Of a stretch of 64,000 nucleotides of DNA, positions 7,712 through 17,299 are shown piece by piece; position 1 is the first letter of the stretch, and every line of letters begins with the position of its first letter. The stretch covers positions 8,251,001-8,315,000 of the forward strand of contig NZ_CP109178.1 of assembly GCF_036248255.1 (NCBI RefSeq), in the 5' to 3' direction. Source of the DNA: Streptomyces sp. NBC_01717 (lineage in GTDB: Bacteria > Actinomycetota > Actinomycetes > Streptomycetales > Streptomycetaceae). Under the pieces are notes generated by a model. The model saw only the letters and a list, made by a program, of their open reading frames with translations, did no database searches and was not told where the DNA came from. Made by a program: the position numbers and the translations under genes.

Positions 7712-8995
7712 ATGGCAATCCGACTCGGTTGCATCGCCGACGACTTCACCGGCGCCACGGACCTGGCCAACAACCTGGTACGCGCGGGCATGCGCGTGGT
7801 CCAGCTGATCGACGTGCCGCCGGCCGGCGCCGACGTGACGGTGGACGCGGACGCCGTGGTCATCGCGCTCAAGTCGCGCACCGTCCCGGCGGCCGACGCC
7901 GTCGAGGCGTCGCTGCGGGCACTCGCCTGGCTGCGGTCCGCGGGTGCCGAGCAGATCTACTTCAAGTACTGCTCCACCTTCGACTCGACGCCGGCCGGCA
8001 ACATCGGTCCGGTCACCGAGGCCCTGATGGACGCACTGGGCACCGACTTCACGATCGCGACGCCGGCATTCCCCGACAACGAACGCACGGTTTTCAAGGG
8101 GCATCTCTTCGTCGGTGACGTACTGCTCAGCAAGAGCGGCATGCGCCACCACCCACTGACTCCGATGACCGACCCCAACCTGGTCTCCGTCCTCGGCGCG
8201 CAAACCACGCGAGCGGTCGGCCTCATCGATCACACGGTCGTGGCGGGCGGCGCCAAGGCTGTCCGGGCCCGCATCGACGCCCTGCGCGAGAACGGCTTCG
8301 GGCTGGCCATCGCCGACGCCGTCTGCAACGAGGACCTCGTGCGTCTGGGTGCTGCGGTCCAGGGGTTGCCCCTGGTGACCGCCGGCTCGGGGCTGGCGAT
8401 CGGCCTGCCCGCGAACTGGGGGTTCGTGCCGTCCCCAGCCGCCGCGCAGCTGCCACCGGCCGGCGGTCACATGGCCGTCCTCTCCGGATCGGTCTCCGCC
8501 GCCACGAACCGTCAGGTCCTCGCGTTCGTGCGCAGCGGCCGGCCCGCGTTCAGCGTGGACCCGCTGCGCATCGCGGCCGGTGAGGACGTGGTCGGCGAGG
8601 GCCTGGCCTTCGCCGAGTCCCACCTGGCCGACGGGCCCGTCCTCGTCTACTCCACCGAGGCACCCGACACGGTCCGAACCGTCCAGGGCAGGCTCGGCGC
8701 CGCCAAGGCGGGTGAGCTGGTGGAGCAAACCCTCGCCCGCATCGCGCAGGGGCTCGTGGAGCGCGGTGTCCGCCGGCTCGTCGTGGCGGGCGGCGAGACC
8801 TCTGGAGCCGTCGTCCAGGCGCTCGGCATCACCGGGCTCCGGATCGGACCGCAGATCGACCCCGGTGTGCCGTGGTGCGCGGCGGCCCTGCCCGACGGGG
8901 AGACGCTTCACATCACGCTGAAGTCCGGCAACTTCGGAGGTCCCGACTTCTTCACCGCCGCGTTCGACCTGCTGGATGAGGAGGCGCCGTCGTGA
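7712..8995 (+). CDS. otnK: 3-oxo-tetronate kinase (four-carbon acid sugar kinase)
   Basis: This 427-residue protein is a DUF1537-type acid sugar kinase. The N-terminal substrate domain begins MAIRLGCIADDFTGATDLAN, where CIADDFTGATD is the family hallmark, and the C-terminal nucleotide domain carries VVAGGETSGAVVQALGI. Family members use ATP to phosphorylate 3-oxo-tetronate at O4. The gene begins 1 nt after the ltnD stop and ends overlapping the otnC start as GTGA, so translation is tightly coupled. Starts are unambiguous from the family-typical N-terminus. Confidence 0.93.
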   Translation: MAIRLGCIADDFTGATDLANNLVRAGMRVVQLIDVPPAGADVTVDADAVVIALKSRTVPAADAVEASLRALAWLRSAGAEQIYFKYCSTFDSTPAGNIGPVTEALMDALGTDFTIATPAFPDNERTVFKGHLFVGDVLLSKSGMRHHPLTPMTDPNLVSVLGAQTTRAVGLIDHTVVAGGAKAVRARIDALRENGFGLAIADAVCNEDLVRLGAAVQGLPLVTAGSGLAIGLPANWGFVPSPAAAQLPPAGGHMAVLSGSVSAATNRQVLAFVRSGRPAFSVDPLRIAAGEDVVGEGLAFAESHLADGPVLVYSTEAPDTVRTVQGRLGAAKAGELVEQTLARIAQGLVERGVRRLVVAGGETSGAVVQALGITGLRIGPQIDPGVPWCAAALPDGETLHITLKSGNFGGPDFFTAAFDLLDEEAPS

Positions 8996-9666
8996 CCCGG
9001 CCCATGAGTACTGCCGTCGACGAGGCCCGCGAGGAGATCGTCCGGGTAGGGACAAGCCTGTTCGCCCGGGGCTATGTCCACGCCAGCGCCGGCAACATCA
9101 GCGCCAGGGTCGGCGACAGTCATCTGATCACGCCGACCGACGCCGCCCTCGGCTTCCTCGAACCCCACCGCCTCGGGCTGGTCGACGCCCGTGGCGAACA
9201 GATCGCGGGCGATCGCGCCAGCAAGACACTGACGCTGCACCGACGCATCTGCGCAGCCGACCCCACGGCCCGGTTCGTCATCCACACCCACTCCACGCAC
9301 CTGGTCGCGCTGACCCTGGCCGGCGTGTGGAGCCGGGACGACGTGCTTCCGCCCCTCGCGCCCTACTACGTGATGAAGGTCGGGCACGTTCCGCTCATCC
9401 CGTACCACCGGCCCGGCGATCCGCGCGTGGCCGACCTGGTGACCGCCCGGATCGCCGATCGCGCGGCGAGCGGCACCCCGATCAGGGCCGTCCTGCTCGA
9501 CAGGCTGGGCCCCGTCGTCTGGGGGCCCGACGCGGCCACCGCCCTCGCCGTCCTCGAAGAACTCGAGGAGACGGCACGTCTCTGGCTCCTGACCGACCGT
9601 CGACCGGAGCCGCTCCCCGCCCACGCCATCGACGGACTGAGGACGACGTTCGGCGCCGCGTGGTGA
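8992..9666 (+). CDS. otnC: 3-oxo-tetronate 4-phosphate decarboxylase (class II aldolase family)
   Basis: This 224-residue protein is a class II aldolase/adducin homologue. Metal ligands are visible in VIHTHSTHLVAL (HTHSTH at 98-103), and SAGNISARV at 32-40 is the usual substrate-loop motif. In this operon it should decarboxylate 3-oxo-tetronate 4-phosphate to dihydroxyacetone phosphate. The GTG start at 8992 overlaps the otnK stop (GTGA). An in-frame ATG four codons later (MSTAVDEARE) is an alternative. Confidence 0.9.
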   Translation: MTRPMSTAVDEAREEIVRVGTSLFARGYVHASAGNISARVGDSHLITPTDAALGFLEPHRLGLVDARGEQIAGDRASKTLTLHRRICAADPTARFVIHTHSTHLVALTLAGVWSRDDVLPPLAPYYVMKVGHVPLIPYHRPGDPRVADLVTARIADRAASGTPIRAVLLDRLGPVVWGPDAATALAVLEELEETARLWLLTDRRPEPLPAHAIDGLRTTFGAAW

Positions 9667-9717
9667 CCACTTCCTGACCTGCAAGAGAATCCCCTGAGCC
9701 GCACGAAGGATTCCGCC

Positions 9718-11025
9718 ATGCCCATGCCTGTAACGGCGGCCGAGGTTCCCGACCTCGTCCGCGAGAACGCCGTCTTCCGCAAGGTCGTACGGCGTATCGT
9801 CCCCTTCCTCATTCTCTGCTACGTCTTCTCCTACCTGGACCGGGTCAACGTCGGCTTCGCGAAGCTGCAGATGTCCGACGACCTCGGTTTGAGCGAGGCG
9901 GCGTACGGCCTCGGTGCCGGCCTGTTCTTCATCGGCTACTTCCTCTTCGAGGTCCCCTCGAACCTGATGCTGCAGCGCATCGGTGCTCGCACCTGGATCG
10001 CCCGGATCATGATCACCTGGGGCCTGGTCTCGGCCTCGTTCGTGTTCGTCACCGACGAGACGATGTTCTACGTGCTCAGGTTTCTCCTCGGTGCCGCGGA
10101 GGCGGGGTTCTATCCGGGGGTCATCCTCTACTGCACGTACTGGTTCCCGTCGCACCGTCGTGGCCGGGTGATCGCGATGTTCATGTCGGCCATCCCGGTG
10201 GCCGGCATCTTCGGCAACCCGCTGTCGGGCTGGATCATGGACCGCTTCCACGGCGTGAGCGGCTGGCAGGGCTGGCAGTGGATGTTCGCGCTCGAAGCGA
10301 TACCCGCGCTGGCCATCGGTGTGGCCACGCTGTTCTACCTCGACGACGGCGTGCGCAGTGCGAAGTGGCTCACCGATGAGGAGAAGGCCGTCGTCGAACG
10401 GGCGATCGCCGACGACGTCGCGCACCGGACGGTGCACGGCCGGGTCGTGGACGCCTTCCGCGACCCCAAGGTGTGGCTGATGTGCCTCATCTACTTCTGC
10501 TTCGTGATGGGCCAGTACGCCCTGACCTTCTGGATGCCCACGTTCGTCCAGTCCACCGGAATCGAGGGCAACTTCGCGATCGGAGCACTCAGTGCCGTGC
10601 CCTTCCTGGCCGCACTCGTCGCGATGAACCTGTTCGGACGTTCGGCGGACAAGCGCCGTGAGCGCCGCTGGCATCTGGTCGTCCCGAGCCTCATGGGCGC
10701 CCTCGGGTTCTCGCTGGCGGCCGGGTGGTCCGGATCGACCGCCCTGTCCCTGGTCGCGCTGTCCTTCGCCGCCGCCGGAGTGCTGACCTGCGCGCCGCTG
10801 TTCTGGTCGCTCCCCACCGCATTCCTGGGCGGTACCGCTGCCGCGGCCGGCCTCGCCGTGATCAACTCGGTCGGCAACCTCGCCGGCTTCGTGAGCCCCT
10901 ACATGATCGGCGCGCTCAAGGACTCCACCGGTTCCACCTCGTTCCCGATGTACGTCCTGGCATTCAGCCTCTTCGTCGGGGCCGGCGCGGTCCTCACCAC
11001 CAAGAAGCAGATCGTCAACCGATGA
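9718..11025 (+). CDS. MFS transporter, anion:cation symporter type (likely C4 acid sugar uptake)
   Basis: This 435-residue protein has about 12 hydrophobic segments, beginning RRIVPFLILCYVFSYLDRVN. The YxFSYLDRxNVGFA motif at about residues 35-50 is typical of the ACS subfamily (hexuronate, tartrate, phthalate-type organic anion permeases). Its place inside the erythronate/threonate operon suggests it imports those acids. The start at ATG 9718 follows GAAGGA with 6 nt spacing. The substrate is inferred from neighbours only. Confidence 0.88.
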   Translation: MPMPVTAAEVPDLVRENAVFRKVVRRIVPFLILCYVFSYLDRVNVGFAKLQMSDDLGLSEAAYGLGAGLFFIGYFLFEVPSNLMLQRIGARTWIARIMITWGLVSASFVFVTDETMFYVLRFLLGAAEAGFYPGVILYCTYWFPSHRRGRVIAMFMSAIPVAGIFGNPLSGWIMDRFHGVSGWQGWQWMFALEAIPALAIGVATLFYLDDGVRSAKWLTDEEKAVVERAIADDVAHRTVHGRVVDAFRDPKVWLMCLIYFCFVMGQYALTFWMPTFVQSTGIEGNFAIGALSAVPFLAALVAMNLFGRSADKRRERRWHLVVPSLMGALGFSLAAGWSGSTALSLVALSFAAAGVLTCAPLFWSLPTAFLGGTAAAAGLAVINSVGNLAGFVSPYMIGALKDSTGSTSFPMYVLAFSLFVGAGAVLTTKKQIVNR

Positions 11026-11079
11026 CCGGACCCGGCACGGGTCCTGCGCCCGGTGCCGGTTCCGAACACTGGAGCAAGC

Positions 11080-11883
11080 ATGCCTAGGTTCGCCGCGAAC
11101 CTGTCCATGATGTACACGGAACACAACTTCCTCGACCGCTTCGCCGCCGCGGCGGCAGACGGTTTCGAGGCCGTCGAGTACCTCTTCCCCTACGAGTACG
11201 ACGCCACCGAGCTGCGTCGCCGGCTCGACGACCACGGCCTGCGACAGGTGCTCTTCAACGCACCTCCCGGGGCGTGGGAATCGGGAGAGCGTGGTATCGC
11301 GGCGCTGCCCGGACGCGAGGTGGAGGTCCGCGCCGGGATCGACCGGGCACTCGAATACGCCGTGGCGCTCGGCTGCCCGCGGGTCCACATGATGGCGGGG
11401 CTGGTGCCGCCGGACGCGAAGCCGGCCGAGCTCGCCGAGCACCGCGACACCTACCTGGCCAACCTCGCCCGGGCCGCGGACCAGGCCGCCGCGGCGGGCG
11501 TCGACATCCTGGTCGAGCCGATCAACGGCCGTGACATGCCGGGCTACTTCCTGAACAGGCAGGCCGATGCCCACGCCCTTGTGCAGGACGTCGGAGCCAC
11601 CAATCTCAAGGTGCAGCTCGACCTCTACCACTGCCAGATCGTCGAGGGCGACCTCAGCGAGACCCTCCGCCGCGACCTGCCGACCGGACGGGTCGGCCAT
11701 CTGCAGGTGGCGGGCGTGCCTGACCGCCACGAGCCCGACCGGGGCGAGGTCGACTTCCGCCATGTCCTCGGCGTCGTGGACGACCTGGCCTTCGACGGGT
11801 GGATCGGCTGCGAGTACCGCCCCCGCGCCGGCACGAGCGAGGGTCTCGGCTGGCTGAACGACTACCAAGGAGAAAACGCATGA
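11080..11883 (+). CDS. otnI: 2-oxo-tetronate isomerase (hydroxypyruvate isomerase family)
   Basis: This 267-residue TIM-barrel enzyme resembles Hyi/Otn[21 protein letters not shown] at the N-terminus, then [31 protein letters not shown] with a metal-binding Glu, and [15 protein letters not shown]. It should interconvert 2-oxo- and 3-oxo-tetronate, the step shared by the threonate and erythronate branches. ATG 11080 is chosen because GGAG lies 5 nt upstream; an earlier in-frame start at 11053 gives a non-homologous extension. The stop overlaps the denD start (ATGA). Confidence 0.9.
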   Translation: MPRFAANLSMMYTEHNFLDRFAAAAADGFEAVEYLFPYEYDATELRRRLDDHGLRQVLFNAPPGAWESGERGIAALPGREVEVRAGIDRALEYAVALGCPRVHMMAGLVPPDAKPAELAEHRDTYLANLARAADQAAAAGVDILVEPINGRDMPGYFLNRQADAHALVQDVGATNLKVQLDLYHCQIVEGDLSETLRRDLPTGRVGHLQVAGVPDRHEPDRGEVDFRHVLGVVDDLAFDGWIGCEYRPRAGTSEGLGWLNDYQGENA

Positions 11884-12932
11884 GGATCGTCATCACGGGT
11901 GGCTTCGGCTTCCTGGGACGGCAGGTCGCCGACAGACTGCTCGAGACGCGGACGTTCCGGGGTGTACCGATCGACCGGCTGGTACTCGCCGACCGCTTCG
12001 TTCAGGCCGATGCGCCGACGGCGGCCGACCCGCTCGTGGACATCGTGCAGGGCGACCTGACCGACCGCCTCGACGACCTGTTCGCGGAGCCCGTGGATGT
12101 GCTGATCCACCTCGCCTCCGCGGTCTCGGCCGAGTGCGAGGCCGACTTCGACCTCGGCATGAGCGCCAACGTGGACGGGACCCGCGCGCTGCTCGAAGCC
12201 GCCCGGGCACAGTCGGTCGCCGGCGGGCCGACAGCGCGGGTCGTGTTCTCCAGCAGTGTCGCGGTCTACGGTTCCGACCCCGCGCTGCCCCTGCCCCCGG
12301 TGGTCAGCGAGTCGACCCTGCCGACGCCACGGTCGAGCTACGGCACGCAGAAGCTCGTCTGCGAACAGCTGATCGCGGACTACACCCGCCGCGGTTTCGT
12401 CGACGGACGCGTCACCCGCCTGATGACCGTGTCGGTGCGGCCGGGCAAGCCGAACGCGGCGGCCTCCGGCTTCCTGTCCTGCATCATCCGCGAGCCGCTC
12501 GCGGGCCTTCCGGCGACCTGCCCGGTGCGCCCCGACCTGCGGGTGGCCCTGGCCTCACCACGACGCACGGTCGAGGGAATCCTCCGCGTCGCCGAGGCCG
12601 AGCGCGGCGAGGGGCCGGGCCGCCTCAACGGCGGCGTGCCGGTCAATCTTCCGGCGCTCACGGTCACGGTCGCCGAGATGCTGGCCACGTTGCGGCGGGT
12701 GGCCGGCGACGCCGTCGCCGACCTGGTCACGATCGCGCCCGATCGTGACGTCGAGGCCATCGTGGGCTCGTGGCCCGCTGTCTTCGACAACGCGCGCGCC
12801 GACGTGCTCGGGCTGGAGGCCGATCCGAGCTTCGAATCGGTGGTGCGGGACTACCTCGAAGACCACTCCGACGCGGTCGTGGCCGACGCACTCCTCACAG
12901 CCAGGCCGGCCCGGCCCGCACCGATAGACTGA
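11880..12932 (+). CDS. denD: D-erythronate dehydrogenase-like SDR/NAD-dependent epimerase family protein
   Basis: This 350-residue extended short-chain dehydrogenase has the NAD motif GGFGFLG at 7-13, the Ser cluster SSS at 124-126 and the catalytic pair Tyr154/Lys158 in SSYGTQK. The peptide [20 protein letters not shown] is characteristic of the DenD branch. Expected reaction is oxidation of D-erythronate to 2-dehydro-D-erythronate, which OtnI then isomerises. Overlaps otnI by ATGA. The presence of both DenD and LtnD in one operon points to use of two stereochemically different acids. Confidence 0.88.
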   Translation: MRIVITGGFGFLGRQVADRLLETRTFRGVPIDRLVLADRFVQADAPTAADPLVDIVQGDLTDRLDDLFAEPVDVLIHLASAVSAECEADFDLGMSANVDGTRALLEAARAQSVAGGPTARVVFSSSVAVYGSDPALPLPPVVSESTLPTPRSSYGTQKLVCEQLIADYTRRGFVDGRVTRLMTVSVRPGKPNAAASGFLSCIIREPLAGLPATCPVRPDLRVALASPRRTVEGILRVAEAERGEGPGRLNGGVPVNLPALTVTVAEMLATLRRVAGDAVADLVTIAPDRDVEAIVGSWPAVFDNARADVLGLEADPSFESVVRDYLEDHSDAVVADALLTARPARPAPID

Positions 12933-12936
12933 CGAT

Positions 12937-13683
12937 ATGTTTTCCAAGGTGAGCGGTCCCGTCCGGCTCGCGGATCGGGTCGCCGCGATCCTTGCGGAGG
13001 AGATCGAGTCCGGGCGGCTGGCCGAGGGCGACAAGCTGCCGACCGAGGTGGAGCTGGTCAAGCAGTTGGGAGTCAGCCGCACGGTGGTGCGCGAGGCCGT
13101 GTCGAGGCTCCGCAATGCGGGGCTGGTCGAACCGCGCCAAGGTCTCGGTGTCTACGTCCTGCCCCGGCGCACACGACCGCTCGATCTCGAGGCCGCCGAC
13201 ACCCGGTCCAAGGTCCGGCAGATCGTTGAAGTACGCCGCGCCCTGGAAGGCGAGGCCGCCCATCTCGCAGCCACCCGCGCCACACCGGCCGACCTCGCCC
13301 GGATGCGTCAGGCCCTGGCCGCGATCGACGCGGCGGTCGCGGTCGGCGGTGACGGCGCGGAGGAGGATCTCGCCTTCCACCGGTCCATCGCGGAGTCGAC
13401 AGGGAACGCGGTGATGGTCTCGACGGTGCGGTACCTCGGCGAGGTGCTGCGCAGCGGCATACGCGTCACGCGCGCGAACGAGGCGCGACGGGGCGACTTC
13501 ATCGAAGCCGTCCGGCAGGAGCACCACGCCATCCTGGCCGCCATCGAGGCCGGCGCCGCCGAGGAGGCGCGCGCCGCCGCGCGCCGCCACTTGAAGCACG
13601 CCGCCTCACGGCTGCAGGACGCGGACGACGGATTCTGGACCGAGACCGAGGACCTCGACGTGGACCTCGACGCCGGGCCCTGA
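12937..13683 (+). CDS. GntR family regulator with FCD ligand domain
   Basis: This 248-residue protein has an N-terminal winged HTH (residues about 8-75; GRLAEGDKLPTEVELVKQLG then VSRTVVREAVSRLRNAGLVE) and a C-terminal all-helical FCD domain (about 90-225) with metal/ligand residues in EEDLAFHRSIAEST and QEHHAILAAIEAG. It lies 4 nt after denD as the last gene of the operon and probably represses the operon until a C4 acid or its phosphate binds. A candidate operator is the palindrome at 6715-6729. Confidence 0.92.
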   Translation: MFSKVSGPVRLADRVAAILAEEIESGRLAEGDKLPTEVELVKQLGVSRTVVREAVSRLRNAGLVEPRQGLGVYVLPRRTRPLDLEAADTRSKVRQIVEVRRALEGEAAHLAATRATPADLARMRQALAAIDAAVAVGGDGAEEDLAFHRSIAESTGNAVMVSTVRYLGEVLRSGIRVTRANEARRGDFIEAVRQEHHAILAAIEAGAAEEARAAARRHLKHAASRLQDADDGFWTETEDLDVDLDAGP

Positions 13684-13913
13684 CGCGGCGTAGTCCCGGA
13701 ATGCGGAGATCGAACAGGCCCGTCCGTACTCGATGAACGAACGGCTCAGGTTCGTCGAGGCCGAGGGTTACGGCGGCGCGGATCCGCTTCCGTCCCCTGG
13801 AACATTCCGTGACGCCTCTGCAGTCGCGCCGTCGGGTGCGCTGTACTGCGGCTCTCCCATCAGGGTCCGTCCGCATGCGGCTTCGGGCAGCCGCTTGTTC
13901 CCACCGAAAGAAC

Positions 13914-14996
13914 CTAGGTCTTACGATCCTGGAGCTGATGGTGCTGGTCGCCGTTGCGGTCGCCGGGCTGCAGGTCCAGCCGCCGGCGCCACCGTGCCAC
14001 CGGCGCGTCCGCGTCTGCCCAGGAACCGGCGGGCACCTCGCGGGAGTTGAGCACGTCCTCGCCATAAATGTCCTGCAGCCAGTTGGTGTGGTAAATGGTG
14101 TCCAGGTAGCGCTCGCCGAGGTCCGGGCCGATCGCCACCGCGGTGAGTTCGCGCGCGTCATGCCGGGCCAACCAGTCCGTCGCGCCGCTGACCACCGTGC
14201 CGGTGGAGCCGCCCAACAGGAATCCGCGCCTGGCCAGACGATGACAGGTACGGATGGTGTCCGCCTCCTCGACACGTATCACCTCGTCCACATAGGACTC
14301 GTCGAGCAGCGGCGGTCGCATACTCATCCCCAGGCCGGGAATCATCCGGCGGCCCGGCGAACCGCCGAAGGACACACTGCCGACGCTGTCCACCGCGATG
14401 ATCCGCACCGGCCGGTGCCATTCCCGGAAGTAGCGCGCGCAGCCCATCAGGGTTCCGGTGGTGCCGGCCCCGACGAACAGGACGTCCAGCCGCGGGAACT
14501 GGCGGGCGATCTCCGGCGCTGTCGTGCGGTAGTGCGCCTTCCAGTTGCTCGGATTGGTGTACTGGCTGAGCCACACGTACCGGTCGTCGGAGGCGCACAG
14601 CGCGCGGATGTACTCGATTCGCGCGCCGAGAAAGCCGCCGTTGGCCTCCTGGTCGGCGATCACGTGCACCTGGCTGCCCAACGCCTCCATCATCAACCTG
14701 GTCGACAGGTTGCCGCGGGCGTCCGTCACGCACAGGAACCGGTAGCCCTTGCTCGCCGCGATCATGCTCAGTGCCACGCCGAGGTTTCCGGACGAGGACT
14801 CGACCAGGATCGACTTCGGCGTCAGGACTCCATCTCGCTCAGCGGTCTCCACCATCTCGGTCGCGGCCTTCAACTTGATCGAGCCGGCGAAGTTGAAGCC
14901 CTCACACTTCAGGTAGAGCGAGTGCCCGACGATCGACCGAAGGTCGACATAGAGCTCCTCTTCGTTGAAGGCGTAGGGAACGGATATGACGGGCAC
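13914..14996 (-). CDS. sbnA: SbnA-like cysteine synthase homologue (L-2,3-diaminopropionate biosynthesis)
   Basis: This 360-residue fold-type II PLP enzyme starts at GTG 14996, with GAGGAG 6 nt upstream. The PLP Lys is in GSIKLK (about Lys41), followed by the phosphate-site SSSGNLGVALS and GAGTTGTLMG. SbnA condenses O-phospho-L-serine with L-glutamate to N-(2-amino-2-carboxyethyl)-L-glutamate, which SbnB then splits to 2,3-diaminopropionate. It is the last gene of a leftward operon, 208 nt behind sbnB. The C-terminal tail is unusually basic (RRRLDLQPGDRNGDQHHQ). An upstream in-frame TTG would add 62 non-homologous residues and was rejected. Confidence 0.9.
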   Translation of the reverse strand: MPVISVPYAFNEEELYVDLRSIVGHSLYLKCEGFNFAGSIKLKAATEMVETAERDGVLTPKSILVESSSGNLGVALSMIAASKGYRFLCVTDARGNLSTRLMMEALGSQVHVIADQEANGGFLGARIEYIRALCASDDRYVWLSQYTNPSNWKAHYRTTAPEIARQFPRLDVLFVGAGTTGTLMGCARYFREWHRPVRIIAVDSVGSVSFGGSPGRRMIPGLGMSMRPPLLDESYVDEVIRVEEADTIRTCHRLARRGFLLGGSTGTVVSGATDWLARHDARELTAVAIGPDLGERYLDTIYHTNWLQDIYGEDVLNSREVPAGSWADADAPVARWRRRLDLQPGDRNGDQHHQLQDRKT

Positions 14997-15204
14997 CGTG
15001 GTCTCCTCTATCTGGCGCAGAGCAGTTTCGGAACGTCCATCCGACCGCGGGCGGGCCTCTCGCTTCTTGTGGCCGGGAGCCCGTGTCGAACCGACCGGGC
15101 GGCCCCGCGTCAGCGGCCGCTGTTCCGTATGTCCTGACCTGCGACTTGACCGGGGATCTCTGCTGGGACCGGCCCTGCACAAGCCTCCTGGAATCTCGGC
15201 CGGC

Positions 15205-16275
15205 TCATCCGTACCGGCTCAGTTCGTGGAAGAAGTCGTCGACGACGTGCAACTCGCCCCTACGGACCACTTCGTCGTAGACGTCCTTGCCCACCGCGAG
15301 GTCGAGCACCCCGAGGCCGAAGGGCGAGAACACCACCGGCCGGTCCGTCGGCACCGTCACGCGCCCGGCCATCACGTCGTCCAGCGTGCCGTGCAGGAAG
15401 TCCCGGTTGCCCGTGAGCTGCTCCGCCAGATGCGGCGAGGTGTCGGCCTTCAGACAGTGCTCGACGTCATCGACGATGTTGGTCGAAGCGAGCAGGACCT
15501 CCGGCGCGAGATCGCGCAGCGACACGTGCAGCACCAGTGGATTGTGTGCGAACCATGACAGGTCGCTGACATGCGGCTGGCCGGCGACGGTCGCGAATAC
15601 CACCAGGTCGCTGTGTCGGATCAGCTGCTCGGCGCTGTCGTGCACGGTGATCCGGCCGCTGGTGCCCGACTGTTCCAGGTAGCACCGGAAGCCTGCCGCG
15701 CTGTCGGCGGACAGGTCGTGCACGCCGATCTCGTCGAACGACCAGCCGGTGCCCGCCAGGAAGGTGTGGATGTAGCGGGCGATCAAGCCCGCCCCGAAGA
15801 ACCCGACTCGCGTCGGGCGCGGCCGGTCGCGGCTGAGCCAGTCGGCCGCCGCCGCCGCCGATGCCGCAGTCCTGGTGGCGCTGATGATCGAGCTTTCCAG
15901 ACAGGCGAACGGGTAGCCGGTGTCAGGGTCGTTGAGGATCAGCACGGCCGAGGCCCTCGGGATGCCCGCCGTCACGTTCTCCGGGAAGCTGGAGATCCAC
16001 TTCAGGCCGTCCACCCGCACCTCCCCGCCGATCGAGGCGGGCAGCGCGATGATCCGGGAGGACGGGCGGTCGGGGAAACGCAGGAAGTACGACGGCGGGT
16101 TCACCGAATCACCGGCGCCGTGCACCCGGTAGGTCGCCTCGACCAACTCCACGATTCGTTTCTCGCGTCCGTGCAGCGCGCGCTGGACCTGGGCACCGGA
16201 GATCACCGCGAACGGTGGCACGGTGATCGGCGCGGACAGTGCGGTCTTCGTTGCGGTGGAAGCGACGGCGGTCAT
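15205..16275 (-). CDS. sbnB: SbnB-like ornithine cyclodeaminase homologue (2,3-diaminopropionate-forming)
   Basis: This 356-residue member of the ornithine cyclodeaminase/mu-crystallin family shows the substrate-recognition segment PSSRIIALPASIGGEVRVDG, LKWISSFPEN, the hinge SSIISATRTAASAAAAADWL and the NAD motif GFFGAGLIARYIH. SbnB oxidatively cleaves N-(2-amino-2-carboxyethyl)-L-glutamate to L-2,3-diaminopropionate plus 2-oxoglutarate. Start ATG 16275 overlaps the TauD-like stop (ATGA) with GAGGTG 8 nt upstream. Together with SbnA it supplies the non-proteinogenic monomer for the NRPS genes upstream in the same operon. Confidence 0.92.
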   Translation of the reverse strand: MTAVASTATKTALSAPITVPPFAVISGAQVQRALHGREKRIVELVEATYRVHGAGDSVNPPSYFLRFPDRPSSRIIALPASIGGEVRVDGLKWISSFPENVTAGIPRASAVLILNDPDTGYPFACLESSIISATRTAASAAAAADWLSRDRPRPTRVGFFGAGLIARYIHTFLAGTGWSFDEIGVHDLSADSAAGFRCYLEQSGTSGRITVHDSAEQLIRHSDLVVFATVAGQPHVSDLSWFAHNPLVLHVSLRDLAPEVLLASTNIVDDVEHCLKADTSPHLAEQLTGNRDFLHGTLDDVMAGRVTVPTDRPVVFSPFGLGVLDLAVGKDVYDEVVRRGELHVVDDFFHELSRYG

Positions 16276-17276
16276 CCTGTGGTCACCTCGACGGTCGGCG
16301 AGCAGTCGGCCAGATGCACCGGGTCGGCCATGGCGACGAGCACTTCGCGCGGTCCCTCGAAGGGCTCCCTGCTGTGCGCGGTGCGGATGTTGTCGACGAG
16401 CATCAGGTCGCCGGCCTGCCACGCCTCGCGTGCGGTGTTGGCCTCGTAGACGCTGTTGAGCAGCTGCACGACGTCCTCGGCGATCGGGTCGCCATTGCCG
16501 AAGCGGGTATTGAACGGCAGCCCGTCGGCGCCGTAGAGGTCCACCAGGTACTCGCGGACCTCGGGGGCCATCGTCCACTCGTTGAGGAACGCGATCTGGT
16601 TGAACCAGCAGCGCCGGCCGGTGACCGGGTGACGCACCACGGCGCTGCGGCGCTGCCTGGTGCGCAGCCCACCGTCGGGCTGCCACTCGAACGTGATCGC
16701 GTTGGCGCGGCAGTAGCTCTCGACGGCGCCACGGTCATCGGTGCCGAACGCCTCGGCGACGGTGGCCCCGATCTCGTCGTTGTAGCTGCGGGTGAGCAGC
16801 CAGCCCTCCCGCTCGAACCGCTCGGTCAACTCGGCGGGCAGCGCGTCGAGCACGGTCGATGAGTCGGCCACCGCGGTCGCTCCGCCGTCGGCGGGCGCGC
16901 TGAGACAGGCGAACATCATCATGCCGGGGAACTCAAGCGTGTAGCTCAGTTCGTGGTGCATGCACATCGGCTGGTTCGGAGGCCACTTCGATGAGGAGTA
17001 CACGCCGTCGGAGTAGGTCCGCCGGGGCGCGAAGACCTCCTTCTCGGTCATCAGACCCGCGGCCAGCTTCGAGAAGACGGCGCCCGTTCCGACCGCGTCG
17101 CGCAGCCCGAGGCCGCGGACCAGGACCGAACCGTGCTCGGCGACGACAGCGCGCAGCGCGTCCCGGTGCTCGGCCGCCCAGCTCAGCGCGTCGCCGGTGG
17201 TCTCGGCCCGCAGCAGCGGGAGTTTGCCGGGTTCACGTTCCACGTCGACCAGCGACGCCGTGGATAGGGACGACAT
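16272..17276 (-). CDS. TauD/SyrP-like Fe(II)/2-oxoglutarate-dependent dioxygenase
   Basis: This 334-residue protein has the TauD/TfdA jelly-roll marks: the iron-binding His-x-Glu in MCMHHELSY (His107, Glu109), the distal His301 in RTAHSREPF and Arg310 for 2-oxoglutarate. SyrP-type members beta-hydroxylate an amino acid while it is bound to an NRPS carrier protein. Here the likely substrate is diaminopropionyl-PCP or a free amino acid, but this is inference. It is fourth-from-last in transcription order between the NRPS (23 nt away) and sbnB (ATGA overlap). Confidence 0.85.
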   Translation of the reverse strand: MSSLSTASLVDVEREPGKLPLLRAETTGDALSWAAEHRDALRAVVAEHGSVLVRGLGLRDAVGTGAVFSKLAAGLMTEKEVFAPRRTYSDGVYSSSKWPPNQPMCMHHELSYTLEFPGMMMFACLSAPADGGATAVADSSTVLDALPAELTERFEREGWLLTRSYNDEIGATVAEAFGTDDRGAVESYCRANAITFEWQPDGGLRTRQRRSAVVRHPVTGRRCWFNQIAFLNEWTMAPEVREYLVDLYGADGLPFNTRFGNGDPIAEDVVQLLNSVYEANTAREAWQAGDLMLVDNIRTAHSREPFEGPREVLVAMADPVHLADCSPTVEVTTG

Positions 17277-17299
17277 CTCGATGTCCTTTCAGTTGCCAG

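Noticed and set aside
8908..11868. 986-residue open frame on the - strand
   Set aside because: Antisense shadow of otnC, the MFS gene and otnI, caused by very high GC. No recognisable motifs.
14902..15180. 92-residue frame between sbnB and sbnA with AGGAGG nearby
   Set aside because: The Shine-Dalgarno is only 3 nt from the GTG, the peptide is low-complexity and it overlaps the start of sbnA, which has a better site.
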